DNA of 34,876 nucleotides, from the NCBI GenBank assembly GCA_000969725.1, contig JXSR01S027844.1. One strand, 5' to 3'. Positions 22,059 through 32,637 of the stretch are shown here, in pieces (positions within the stretch are counted from its first letter, which is position 1; each line of letters opens with the position of its first letter). Under the pieces are notes generated by a model, which had not been told where the DNA came from, searched no databases, and saw nothing but the letters and a program-made list of their open reading frames with translations. Origin of the DNA: Ophiothrix spiculata (taxonomy: Eukaryota > Echinodermata > Ophiuroidea > Amphilepidida > Ophiotrichidae). Position numbers and translations under genes: made by a program.

Positions 22059-22754
22059 GGGCCGTATTCTCGAATAATGTTTAACGCTAAATTTAAACGA
22101 CGATTAAAATAAACGTAATTCTAAAAGAGTAACTAAATACAATCATAGTTTAAAATCTAACCACATGTCATTAAACTCCTCTAAAATGCGTTTAAAACTA
22201 AACTAGGTCAGGGAGTAGTTTAAGGTGTGTTTAAATTTTATCATCATCATGTGTCTGACAACTTTATTGGTGCTTTAAGCTTTAAAAATGTAATAATATT
22301 AATGAGTAATGATTGAAGATGATAATATGATAACAACAACATGACCATGATAAAAAATAAATACTCCAAACTCGTGCTTACAGTAAATATACCTTGAATT
22401 ATCATTGTAAACATGGCAAGTACAGTGTTCTGGCTATTGTCTAGTGTAGGCCTCTTTTCGGATTCAATACGGTACGAAGACATCACTTGATAAAATAATA
22501 CATGCAGTGTATTTGATGAAGCGAAAAAATTCTTTGTTGACTAGGGACCGTCTACTAATTCAAATGCTTATAGGTCACTAGTCCATATCTTTTACGTACA
22601 AAGTTCAGTGGATGATATTTATAAGTTTTAAATAGCGTTGTTTACCAGACGCTCCGTTAAATATTTGACGGGCGTTTAGCTAAAATCAGATTTTAAGTAA
22701 ACGCATTTTTTGTCTAACCAACGTTTAGATAAACATCGTTCGAGAATACGGCCC
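22059..22754. mobile_element. 696-bp PIF/Harbinger-like MITE
   Basis: Flanked by TAA on both sides; copy 2 reads AACCAATAAATG without it. Terminal inverted repeats start GGGCCGTATTCTCGAA at both ends and remain similar for about 25 bp (then TAATGTTTA against CGATGTTTA). A 3-bp TAA target duplication with GGGC ends fits PIF/Harbinger. The interior is A+T-rich with many TTTAAA-type motifs and no transposase; a short minus-strand frame at 22247-22486 is not recognisable. Confidence 0.85.
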
Positions 22755-23374
22755 TAAATGTTTTACACATAAGATACCCATATTAAACCATAGTATAATG
22801 TGCCACCACAGTTAATTTTGCCACTTAATTTTTGTGATCTACAGGCTCGTCATTGCCATTACAGTCTTTGGATTTATACATAAGTAGCAAAATATTCAAC
22901 ACCGAAGATATTTCAATGAAAGATTTTGTGATTAATAGAATTGAAAGAATTAAGTTGAATTTAAAATGTTCATTCTAATTTCTAATGTCACACCACTAAT
23001 AAGTGAAATTTAGAAACTAAAAAAGTGACATCAGTGTTATTGTGCAATGTTCTTATCATAGAACACTGGATTTAAAATTAGATGAATTTGGAATATGCCC
23101 TGCAAATTTCTAAAGATCACAAGTCTATGTTGACAATTACCAGAAACAAATATCAAGCAACCATCCCTATGGTTAACTATAACTCCTTAGTGTGCTGTTT
23201 AGTATGAAACAAAACTTGTATCATCCTAGCTTATCATTCTCATCCCTCTTCTATATACCATGCACATCTGCCTTAAACAAACACTACTCCCAACCAACGT
23301 CGCCCAGCCCTATAATACCACAAACACTTGAATCGCAAGTTTGTATCAACCAACATCTTCAACCTATTTTCTTT

Positions 23375-23557
23375 TCACTCAATTGAATCTTCAAATAAAT
23401 AATAAAGCAGGTGGGAATATTGGGCGATTTGTCTCACTTCTGATAACCCATCAATTATCCTCAAGCCTTGGTTATGATAACACTGAGAAGCGGGGAGTGC
23501 TAGATCTTCCAGTACATTAAGCATTTTAGAGCTGTTTAAGTCTGTTTTACGCTCCAT
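23375..23557 (-). CDS. Frame D, copy 3: 60-aa small ORF, unknown
   Basis: An ATG-started 60-codon frame preceded by an in-frame TGA, so the start is well bounded. Composition looks like ordinary soluble protein: MERKTDLNSSKMLNVLEDL, then ALPASQCYHNQGL, GLSEVRQIAQYS and a final FEDSIE. The three copies differ at only a few positions before the frameshift of copy 2. No domain recognised. Of all frames here this is the most protein-like by eye. Confidence 0.33.
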   Translation of the reverse strand: MERKTDLNSSKMLNVLEDLALPASQCYHNQGLRIIDGLSEVRQIAQYSHLLYYLFEDSIE

Positions 23558-23674
23558 GTAATGATATAATCAGGCTTTCCTGCTTGAAGCTAATAATACT
23601 GTATCAAGTGAGTTTAGACAAAATTCACGTTCCAAAATATTCAGATCTTTTTCCAAGCAACTAAAAATATGAAA

Positions 23675-24655
23675 CTAGAATACGCGGTTCTCGGGCCGCG
23701 CGGTTCTCGACACAGAGTGTCGATCACGATGCCTCCGCCTTCCACCTTTGTAATCGGACTAAGTTGAGAATTTGACCTTTCTTTTGACCTTTGACCTCCA
23801 GTTTAAGGTCGGACGATGGGGTCTCCATTGACACTTTTGATCGCTGGTCATCCGCACCTACCCATTAAATTTCATGAATGTAGGGTGCACGGTTTGTAAA
23901 ATATCCCATTTAAAACATTTTACGCATAAATTATGCTACATTTCATGCATAAATTATGCAAATTAAGTACTTAATTAGCATATTTTGCACTCAAATTCCA
24001 GCTGGCACAAGTGCAGCTCTATCCCCACCTACCCACCAAATTTCATGAATGTAAGGTGGACGGTTTGTAAAATATGCCATTTAAACCATTTTATGCATAA
24101 ATTATGCAAATTAGGTACTTAATTAGCATATTTTGCTCCGAAATTGTTGCTGGATCGAGTTTGGCTCCGGGTCTATCCAGTCACCAAATATCATTAACGT
24201 AGGGCATGCAGTTTCAGAGATACGCGTAAAATAAAATTCTCCTTCGTTTAGGAGATATGGCTAAGTTTATCTATGAGATTCTATAGTATAACATGTAAGA
24301 GCGCCATCTTAAAACGCATCGTATTCGTTATTTAAATGGCCTATTGAGCCAATTTTCGTATATGTGATGCGCCAATCAAAATAAGGTGGGGTTAAATTTT
24401 TGAAGGGGTGGAGTTTCAGCAAATACCCCTTTAGGAAAATTTCTAAGTCCCTAAAATCACAAAAAATCACATATTTTCTGCTTAAAAAACTACTAAATTT
24501 GCATATTTTGCGCCAAAACTTTCAGAGAAAGTTACTAGCCTCCCTGACCACCACTCCACCGACTTGCATTGCTATACGCCACACCAGTTCCGAGAAATGA
24601 GCCCGGACGGACGGACAATTAGAAAACATAATGCCTCTGGTGGAGGCATAAAAAG
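23675..24655. mobile_element. Hairpin-ended interspersed element in copy 3
   Basis: Replaces unit sequence between CTAAAAATATGAAA and ATGGTAACC. It begins with CGCGGTTCTCG twice and a 7-bp-stem hairpin TCGACAC/GTGTCGA (23707-23723). Core ends are inverted: ATGCCTCCGCC at 23729-23739 and GGTGGAGGCAT at 24639-24649. The right end also forms its own hairpin (ATGCCTC, loop TGGTG, GAGGCAT) after GGACGGACGGACAA. About 171-bp internal repeats start at 23855 and 24026. No coding capacity recognised; superfamily unassigned. Confidence 0.7.
23855..24160 (+). repeat. Internal ~171-bp tandem repeat
   Basis: Two blocks starting CACCTACCCA share TTTCATGAATGTA, GGTTTGTAAAATAT, GCATAAATTATGC, TACTTAATTAGCATATTTTG and an ending GCTGG. 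The first contains an extra 25 bp or so, a local repeat of the GCATAAATTATGC segment. A weaker third start (CACCAAATATCATTAACGTA) follows at about 24182. Confidence 0.85.
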
Positions 24656-24738
24656 AAGGATGGTAACCTTTTTTACAACACATACAAGATAACAAACACA
24701 TAGTATCTACTCTATACCCCAAATCTGTAGTTAGGCGA

Positions 24739-24952
24739 ACAAACGACTGGTAAACTAGTCTATGTAAATATTCTGTGACTTGACCTGACCTAGGTCAGGT
24801 CATGTCATTCCTGTTCAGTGCTAATTTTCATTGTAAAAGTGTTCCGCCTTCGTTGTCCGTCAGAGAAGTACTCAGGATAAGGCATTGTTTCTATTAAAGT
24901 TGTTTGAAATTTTAAAAACTTTTTCGTGTAGCATAACGTAGGTTTCACCTAA
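24739..24952. mobile_element. ~214-bp unclassified insertion in copy 3
   Basis: Copies 1 and 2 read straight through from the ATAGTTA-containing motif; in copy 3 a similar motif occurs on both sides (CTGTAGTTAGG at 24725-24735 and AGTATAGTTACGGG at about 24952-24965), suggesting a 10-16 bp target duplication. Contains a 22-bp perfect palindrome at 24781-24802. No frame of interest. Confidence 0.5.
24781..24802. promoter_or_regulatory. 22-bp perfect palindrome of AGGTCA half-sites
   Basis: TGACCTGACCT is followed directly by its exact reverse complement AGGTCAGGTCA. Each half contains nuclear-receptor half-sites (AGGTCA), arranged as overlapping direct repeats and as an inverted pair with no spacer. 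It occurs only in copy 3, within an insertion. Binding is inferred from the motif; it could equally be a structural feature of the element. Confidence 0.35.
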
Positions 24953-25096
24953 AGTATAGTTACGGGCAGAAAAACATAAATCGCTTGGATTTCAATACTT
25001 GATATTTAGCAAAATTTCATTATCTCACTTTTTTGTTTCAAATTTGTATTACATTTATTTCCTTATTTATTCAAAGCTAAACCAAGATTAAGTTTA

Positions 25097-25445
25097 AAGC
25101 AATACTATAAGATTTTGATCAAAAATAGTTTATAGTAAAAACAGCATAAATTGAAGGAATGTGACTATCTAAAACCCTTTTCAAGTGTATTTGGTCAAAA
25201 AAATTGTTTTGCCACTGAAAAATGGATAAAAAAGACATACATGCTTTCCTATACTAATATATATAGAATTAAATTCGGGATCCCAAATTTAATTCAACAA
25301 ATTGCCATAACAGAAAAAGTAAGCATATTTAAGCCAAATCATTTGGAGAGTATTATAATCTACCTAAAACAAACCCGATAAGCTAAAAAAATCAGAAGTC
25401 ATGGGTGACAGGGCACTTCATTTTTAACACTTTATAGTATTGCTA
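25097..25445. mobile_element. 349-bp TA-flanked MITE (Tc1/mariner-like)
   Basis: Inserted in copy 3 at AGTTTAACTGC, the sequence of the empty site in copy 2, with TA on both sides. Ends are AAGCAATACTATAA and, reversed, TAGCAATACTATAA. It holds a 76-codon frame (25151-25381) spanning two thirds of its length, with Lys, Ile and Tyr in excess as expected of A+T-rich DNA and no transposase motif visible. Classed by its TA target only. Confidence 0.8.
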
Positions 25446-25539
25446 TAACTGCAAATTGCATTGCTACATGTAGCAACATCAGCCAAATTATCTTTTAATT
25501 CAACTCATTCAAATTTAGCTCTTTTCGTACAATCTAGTT

Positions 25540-25585
25540 TCAATAGCTTTGTTGACAATCAGAAGGCCCCAGGAACTATTCCTGG
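25540..25585 (+). repeat. tRNA-like SINE head, copy 3 (degenerate)
   Basis: The A-box counterpart is TAGCTTTGTTGA and the B box has decayed to GGAACTATTCC. Homology to copies 1 and 2 continues on both sides. Confidence 0.45.
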
Positions 25586-26017
25586 TATATCAATTTGGTC
25601 AAGTTGTGGCCAATATGAAAACAAACATGGAAGTCAGTATTTATTTATAAATTTTTAGGATGGATTATTTTTGGAAAATCAATTTTCAAGAAATGTCATA
25701 TCATTCCCTTAAATACCATTCAAAAGACATCAATCTCTTCATTTTTGAATGGTCCCCTTTTATTTCCTTATTATGCATGCATTTCTACATTTCTATTTCA
25801 AGTCAACCCATTTCTCTCTCCACCTTTTCAACACTTTTTCCATAATCAGTTACTGTCTTTAGGGAAATCTCAATGCATTGACAAAAATACATCCTACTTG
25901 TAAACCTTAAACTGCCGTATTTATCATTCATAGCAACTATAACACAAGTTTAACATCTCTAAAATAAGTTACATATTGTCAAAGCTATAAGGGAACACAT
26001 TTCTATTTCATAAGAAG

Positions 26018-26227
26018 ATGTCAAAAATTTATCACATGCCTTTTCCAACTTATATGTTTCAAACCAAGATTAGAATTCATTCTTATTCACCTCAAAAAGA
26101 ATCCTCATTCATTTATCTTCACTCAAGCATGGATAATGATTTTTCTTTTCATTTGCCGGCTCATTGGAGCAATCGTCAATCCTGGGAATACTGCATCAAA
26201 TCAAGCGTTAATGCCCCCCTCCAGTGA
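26018..26227 (+). CDS. Frame E, copy 3: 69-aa small ORF, unknown
   Basis: Open frame matching copy 1 through HLPAHWSNRQSWEYC, then terminating early through a one-base difference in the C run at 26213-26220. An overlapping frame continues as a hydrophobic sequence. No family recognised; coding status doubtful. Confidence 0.2.
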   Translation: MSKIYHMPFPTYMFQTKIRIHSYSPQKESSFIYLHSSMDNDFSFHLPAHWSNRQSWEYCIKSSVNAPLQ

Positions 26228-27523
26228 TGTTTGTCGTTTCTGTGTCGTAAATCGGTTTGTATATGTGACTTGTTCAATGTTGCATATGATACAATTTGTT
26301 GGGCTGTTTATTTGGGTGAAGAGTTTGAATTATACACAATAAACAGACATGATTATTATCAGCACCTGTGGATTCAGCTAGTAAGAACACCTGATGAATA
26401 TTTATGAAAAAACAATATTGGACACACAGGTTTTTATTTCTAATAAACAATTAATTCTTAGAACACAATGCATACGCTCTGATAAAATATGCATTATAGC
26501 AGCCAATTTAATTAATCAGCTTCTAAGTTTTAACATGTATGACCCAATCACATTCTCATCCACCAGTGCTCAAACGGAAGTAGTACATTTTTGATGGGGG
26601 AAAAAATAAGCCCATATTTTACTTATTACAAACCCAAAATTATCCTCTAAATTCTGTTTGGTTTTGGAGATATGGCATAAAATGTATAATTAATACCACA
26701 TTTCCAATGAAACACTTCTAATATCAAAGGAGAATCACATTAAAAAAGGCTTTCAAAGAGAAAACACCTATCAAACTTGGAAAACAAGAAATATACAATT
26801 CCAACTCCAACAATAATTAATTCTGAGCCTTTGAGCTCTTATCCCTAATGAGTTGCTAATGATATTCCTGCTCAGCACAGGTTAACTGATAGCTTACAAT
26901 GAAATAGGTCTCTATACACAGTCTGTATAAACTATCAATGAAAAACTAGATACTGGTGAAATAGGGAGGAGATAGACAAACAACAAACCATAATATTTAC
27001 CTTGGAGTCGTAATAGTGCTTAACAATTCAAGTTGGTACTATAATAGTCAGGATATTAGCATACGCCCCACAATTCAAGGGGGTAAGAAAATAACAAGTC
27101 CTAGATTATCCTTGTGTGAGTGCTGAAAAGATGGATAGCGATGGTTAGCGTAAACGTGTCGAAGAAAATGGCATGGCGGTTGTGAAACATCGGGCCTTGT
27201 AAAATATCTTGACCGATTGAGTTTCAATAGCCACTGACAGCCATTTGTATCACTGGGTATTATAGTCTGTTCAGCCAGTCAGCAATGACCGAGATCTCTC
27301 TTTGTGTACTTAAATTGATGTGTTATAATAGCGTTTTTGAGTCGTACAATAGGGTCAGTCAACAGAAGTGTTAATAGTAAGTTGCTGATAGCTGTGCCTG
27401 CCTGCTACTATAGCTAGCCAGCCAAAATGCTTGTCACAGAGAACCATTCAAAAAAGCCAATACTAAGGATGAATCATTGGAGTTTATACAGGACGATTTA
27501 AAGAGTGTAAGAAAAGAATAAAA

Positions 27524-27772
27524 ATGAAATTGTGCTTGTCTATATTGAGCTTGACTCACTGCAGCCATATTACATTGCAACATTCTCTATTGCATCAGCT
27601 AAGCCAGTCAGCAAGCCAAGTTTGTGCATACAAAATGAGGAAACTGTTCCTTGCTAACAATGACTGTATGACAAAATTTAATTATCGTAGCAGGTACACT
27701 GAAAAATATTTTGCACATGTGCTGCGTAGAATGAGGGTGAAATCAATAATCTATTGTGGGTTGAATGCATGA
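27524..27772 (+). CDS. Frame A, copy 4: conserved 82-aa small ORF, unknown
   Basis: Third open version of the 82-codon frame. Relative to copy 3 it carries N58Y, D60E and M66V changes in the C-terminal half and several in the Ser/Leu-rich N-terminal third. Length and both ends are preserved. It lies in the left arm of the terminal palindrome, facing the stop-interrupted inverted copy at 33748-33996. Function unknown; coding status unproven. Confidence 0.3.
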   Translation: MKLCLSILSLTHCSHITLQHSLLHQLSQSASQVCAYKMRKLFLANNDCMTKFNYRSRYTEKYFAHVLRRMRVKSIIYCGLNA

Positions 27773-28381
27773 CAGAGACATAAGATGCAAACCAAGATTG
27801 CCGCTGGCTCCTCCGTACTTCAATTGCTCTATGGGCGAACATAATTGTCTCTCACCCCTACAGGCATTTTTCTACACATCTTTCTCACTCCAATGTCTTC
27901 CTTTTTGGATGTTAGCATCCCCAACCATCTCTTAGTCACTATTCATTAGACGCTATTAGATATAGCTACAAGAAGTGTAAGCCCTACCAACCCACCAACG
28001 TGCCATAAAACTTTTAAGGCATCTATGGGTGCTATCTTGTCTCATCACAAGCTTTTTTAGGAGGAAGCATACAAAATTGGTTCAATATGTTGAGGATTAT
28101 ATAATCTCAAACTGAAATGTATATACATAGAGTTCATGCTATAATTTTGTTAAGAAGAAAAGGGAAGACTTGGTCAATGCCATACACTCATCCTATAACC
28201 ATCTGTTCCAATTTTGAAAGTAAAACACTCGCTTTAGAACTGTTTAATGTTCTCTAGTAACAATTTCATCGCATAAAACATTACCCCAACCTTCGTTGTT
28301 TTTATAACATGTCTTTGCTTTTTAGCTAAATTACATATCACAACTTTTCGAGATAAGTTTAACACACATGGATGCTTATAG

Positions 28382-28579
28382 TCATTGCGCTAAGATAGGA
28401 ATCTGTGAGCATTTCCCAGCTTCACACCCGTCGTGTCGCATGTTTCCTATGACACGTTTCCATGCCCATTTACTACGCTTGTTTAGTCTCCTTAGAGCGG
28501 TATTGACGTCAATTTTGCCTTGAGCCAAACCAAACACATACAAACAAGGCAATATCAGAAGAGACATGAACCACATCAT
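28382..28579 (-). CDS. Frame B, copy 4: frame-shifted, signal-like N-terminus
   Basis: A one-base length change next to the GACGTC motif moves this copy into another frame upstream, giving a 65-codon ORF that starts MMWFMSLLILPCLYVFGLA. That start resembles a secretion signal: short, Met/Leu-rich, with a small residue before QGK. It is joined to the usual basic tail with RR, KR and KR pairs. Four of five copies have the other frame, so the fusion is probably a private mutation. A secreted, dibasic-cleaved peptide is conceivable but unsupported by any homologue. Confidence 0.25.
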   Translation of the reverse strand: MMWFMSLLILPCLYVFGLAQGKIDVNTALRRLNKRSKWAWKRVIGNMRHDGCEAGKCSQIPILAQ

Positions 28580-28779
28580 GACAGTGACAGGAAAGAAAAA
28601 AATACACCCAAATAAAGCAACTGCTATGAATTTTTAGAAAATATACGTTGAAACCAAATGCCAATTTCATTTTTCTCCCGTCCGGTGCAATGTTCATGAT
28701 TTTTAAAGCTCACGCTGCGGCGTAATTTAAAAATTCGCCCCGTTTGGCTTCCAGGTTTCCTGTCGTAATATTTGGAAAG

Positions 28780-28926
28780 ATGGCACCGCTGCTTTTGTAC
28801 TCTTTGTCTCTCATGAATGGTTCTGATTTGGCCGTGCTCAATACCTTGTACAAAGTCTTTTATGATTCAAGGCAGAAGCGATTTCAGCCCCGGGCCACGA
28901 CGACTGAACTAATATTTTGGAAATAA
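28780..28926 (+). CDS. Frame C, copy 4: 48-aa small ORF, unknown
   Basis: Nearly the same as copy 3, with F8S, a P/R change in FQPRATTT and a C to W near the C-terminus. It lies about 200 bp downstream of, and divergent from, frame B of this copy. No known family. Confidence 0.25.
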   Translation: MAPLLLYSLSLMNGSDLAVLNTLYKVFYDSRQKRFQPRATTTELIFWK

Positions 28927-30420
28927 ATTATTGCTTCAAACTGATGCCTTCTTCCATCAACTGTTGATTGCAATGAAGGAACTAAAATAATTATTTAAGT
29001 TTCTTTTTTATTAAAGCATAACAATGTTCATTTATATGCACTATACATAAATATTTGTACGAAGGTATTAAAGCAAGTTCAATGAAAAGAAAGGCTTGTT
29101 CCACCATCATGAATGTTTTTCTTTAGAAACAGAGCACAGGGAATAAGTCGTACAAGTGATAAATGAATGTGACTATAAGAAACATAGGATAATATTAATT
29201 CAAGTTATCATTACATGCCACACATGCAGGCATATTATATATTGACTAAACTTGGCTTTCCTATTTACCTTCTTCCTTTTTACCTTCTTAAATACAAGAA
29301 CTAATAAGACTTTTGTACGCAATGACATAGATATCAGCCATACTCAGATGAAACAAAGTAAATATCTAAAAATGCTCCTTTTCAGATTAGAGTCATGACA
29401 ATGCCTGAATATTCAAAAATCCTTTCCTTCAAAATTCTTCCTTTGTTCAAATTTTTGTCTTCAATCAAGTTTAATATATTTTCCAGAGTATCCCTTAAGT
29501 GAAAAACATCTTTGATAAATTCTACTTAGAGAAAAACATAACAATCTGACAAAATCACACTTGAAGCTGAAGTTCTTACTCCTCCCACTCCATCTTTCAT
29601 CCCATCATTCATCATGATCCTGCTACCTATCTTTCTTGCCTAATTTAGAAAATAATCTAGAATGAAGGCTGACCCAGTCTGCATGTTACATTTCTTATTT
29701 TGCTTTTGGAGGTATCAGTCATGTTGTCTCCAGTAGATAGCAAAATACTTATTGAAAAGTATTCTTCATTGCAAATAATGTAACCATTATTGTTCTGAAC
29801 TAAAAGGAAAAATTGTTAACCATCTGCTATAAATTTCTCTTCAACCATGCTTTGTGAACCAAGCATGTTTTGTGCTCTTGTTGTTTTTGAAGGAACCACT
29901 CTTTTATTAATTATTTTTTACAAAAATGATCTGTGAGGTGAGAAGGAAGGGGACAACACTTAAAATTCAAGAAGAATGATTCTGAAATCTCACAGGTGTT
30001 TCCAAAAGGTTAAAGGTCATATATGTTTCATAACATAAATAAACTGTTACAATTCACTATTCTGCCTGTAAAATTTTGATATAGAATAGAAGCGCATATT
30101 TTAAGGAAAATGTTGATATTGTATTCAGTAATCTGTTTACAAAACGGAGGTAAAATCTGTGACTAATGCGAAAGAAAACACCCACAAGCACGGCTTAAGT
30201 AAGCAAACTGTTACAAGATTAAATCATTTAAAATATTTTTGCTGAAGGAAATTTTGATAATGATAAGGTATGAAAGCTTGCAGAATTAATCTGTTCATTA
30301 TACAGGCAGTCATTTCATGGTCGAGTTCATAGAAAATGAAATTGCTAATTCATTTGATCGCTCACTTTGTGGCTGATTTGTACATAAATTGGTACTTCAA
30401 TTAGTTAATCAGTTAGTTTC

Positions 30421-31500
30421 ATTTGACAAAATGAAGTAGTTGCTTCCTTTTGTGGAGTGTTTTCTATCATGTATATATGATATAAATTGTCAATTTAGTT
30501 TGCCTAGTTTGATTAAGAAACAGATTTAGAACCTTGTTCTAATTTGGAGGAAGACAAGAGTTTTTAATAAGCATTGTTCATCTTTCCTCGTGTGTTAAAT
30601 TGCAACCTTGAAGTGACATCTTTCAGGAAAATTGTCTGATATGAAATAATTTGGTTCCGTTTTTCGACTCAAAATTGTTATGATTAATTGATCGTTTTTC
30701 CTACAATTCTGCATTGATTCATTACAAATGTTCTTTTTATAGTTATTTTATGTTTTTTCTACTGAAGATAAAATACAACTATTTACTCATTCTATTGAGA
30801 AGAAAAACTCTCATCTTGTACTGTTGTAAAAGATGGGTTGATACACTCATTACTTTCAAAACAATATTTAATTTAATTGACTTACAGTTCTGTATGTTTC
30901 ATTTGACAAATTGAAGTAGTTACTTCCTTTTGTGGAGGGTTTCTATCATGTATATGCTAAAAATTGTCAACCAAGTTCAATTCAGAGACAGATTTAGAAC
31001 CTTGTTCTAATTTGGAGGAAGGCTAGAGTTTGTAAAAAGCATTTTTCATATTTCCTCATGTGTTAAATTACAACCTTGAAGTGACATCTTTCAGGAAAAT
31101 TGTCTGATTATGAAATAATTTGGTTCCGTTTCTCGGCTCAGAATTGTTATGATTAATTGATCGTTTTTGCTAGAATTTGGTATCGTTTCATTTCTATTGT
31201 CTTTTGATGGTTATTGCATGATTTATGTACTGAAGATAAATATATATTTATTCATTCTGTGAAAAAGAAAAAGGTCGAGGGAAATAGTATGATAGTCTCA
31301 AGATCACAGAGGAGATATAGTTTTTTCATTGCCAGAATGAAAGAGCAGTCAACATTTGTTTTATAAACCAACTTTGTTTTGCGACCTCAGGCAATAGTAA
31401 AAAAAACCTATTGACTGGCTCACATCAAGCCAATCGGTATACGATATTTAATTTTTGGACAATCCTTGATTTTAAAATAGCCTTTAAGTTCTGTATGTTT
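30421..31500 (-). repeat. 480-bp tandem duplication within the inverted copy
   Basis: ATTTGACAAA followed by TGAAGTAGTT occurs at 30421 and again at 30901, and the two stretches stay collinear to TTCTGTATGTTT at about 30887 and 31490. The second block is longer because of an extra segment at about 31280-31430 lacking a match in the first. In the direct copies this sequence is single (copy 1 about 3350-3780). Confidence 0.85.
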
Positions 31501-32637
31501 TTTGGATTCCACAGTCATGTAAACTATTTTTTCAAAATAACAATTTAAACTATTTTTGTATGCAAATATTGTTGTTTTCAATCAATCTTCTTGCATTTTA
31601 ACTTAATATACAAGAATATGTCTTACTGTTCTCTAAAAGATAATGTTTGTAAAAAATAATTATGTAAAAACAGTGTTCCTTCAAAAAACAACAAGAGCAG
31701 CAGGTCCTTCAAAAAACAGCAACATCAGCAGGAAAACACCTGGTTCACTGGGGTTGAAGAGAATTTTATAGAAGATAATCAATTAACAATTTGTCTTTAG
31801 CTTAGAACAAGTATGCTTTATAGAAGTCTTTTGCTATCTTAGGAAGACAACATGACAATAATCTGGTGGGCATCTAATGCAAAATGGAAGTAAGAAAAAT
31901 GGGCCGGCCTCATATAAGATTATCTGCTGAATTGGGCAAGAATGTATAGGTATTTTAATAGATCGTGAAAGACCAGGTGAGGGTGGAAGGGGATGAGTCA
32001 AAACTTCATACATGATTATATCAGATGAACAAATTCTTCATTTAGAGACCTCTAAGGAAAAACAATGATTTTATTCATTAATTTCAAGACATGAAATGGA
32101 AAAGTAACAATTCTTGCAGAAAGAGATGTATTAATATACATCCATGCTTATGACACCATCTCTAAAAAGTCATTTTAGATCTCTGACCCATCTCAGTGTT
32201 GCTCCTGTTGAGTATGACTAATAATTATGTCCATTTCTTTACATGTAAGTTAATTGAAAAGGTTTATTAGTTCTGGTATATAAGAAGTTTAAAAGAAAGC
32301 TAAGTTTAGTCAATATAAATCAAGTGTTTTGCCTGCATGTGTGGCATGTAATGATAACTTGAATTAATATTATCCCATGTTTCTTATAGTCACATTCATT
32401 TATGACTCGTACGATTTATTCCCTTTGCTCTGTTTCTAAAGAAATACACTCATGAGTGGTGAAACACGCCTTTCTTTCCATTGAACTTGCTTTAATACCT
32501 TCATACAAATATTTATGTGTAGTGCATATAAATGAACATTGTTATGCTTTTAAGAAACAAGAAGCTTAAATTATTATTTTAGTTCCTTTATTGCAATAAA
32601 CAGTTGATATAAGAAGGCATCAGTTTGAAGCAATAAT

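Larger units (their letters stand above)
17439..26843 (+). repeat. Long tandem repeat unit, copy 3
   Basis: Third direct copy, 9,405 bp and the most rearranged. Relative to copies 1 and 2 it has a deletion of roughly 0.85-0.9 kb at about 20015, where AAAGGCG runs straight into TTATTGAAT, and a second loss around the element at 23675-24655. It has gained five insertions: 19280-19612, 22059-22754, about 23675-24655, about 24739-24952 and 25097-25445. Frames A, C and D remain open here, and frame B is open over its core. Confidence 0.92.
26844..29981 (+). repeat. Long tandem repeat unit, copy 4 (right-truncated)
   Basis: Fourth direct copy, homologous to the first 3.1 kb of the unit only. Collinearity with copy 2 continues up to the motif GAAGAATGAT (copy 2 near 12210) and then stops, where the sequence switches to inverted unit material. 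It contains an intact frame A (27524-27772), a frame-shifted frame B (28382-28579) and an open frame C (28780-28926). This truncated copy is the left arm of the terminal palindrome. Confidence 0.92.

Noticed and set aside
22247-22486. 79-codon minus-strand frame with hydrophobic segments
   Set aside because: Lies inside the Harbinger-like MITE, shows no transposase feature and has no counterpart elsewhere in the window.
159-26843. rDNA, 5S, snRNA or histone gene array
   Set aside because: The tandem layout prompted the check, but none of the conserved sequences of these genes was seen on either strand.
30714-30914. 66-codon frame in the palindrome spacer
   Set aside because: Spans the junction of the 480-bp duplication and is rich in Ile, Leu, Phe and Tyr as expected of A+T-rich noncoding DNA.
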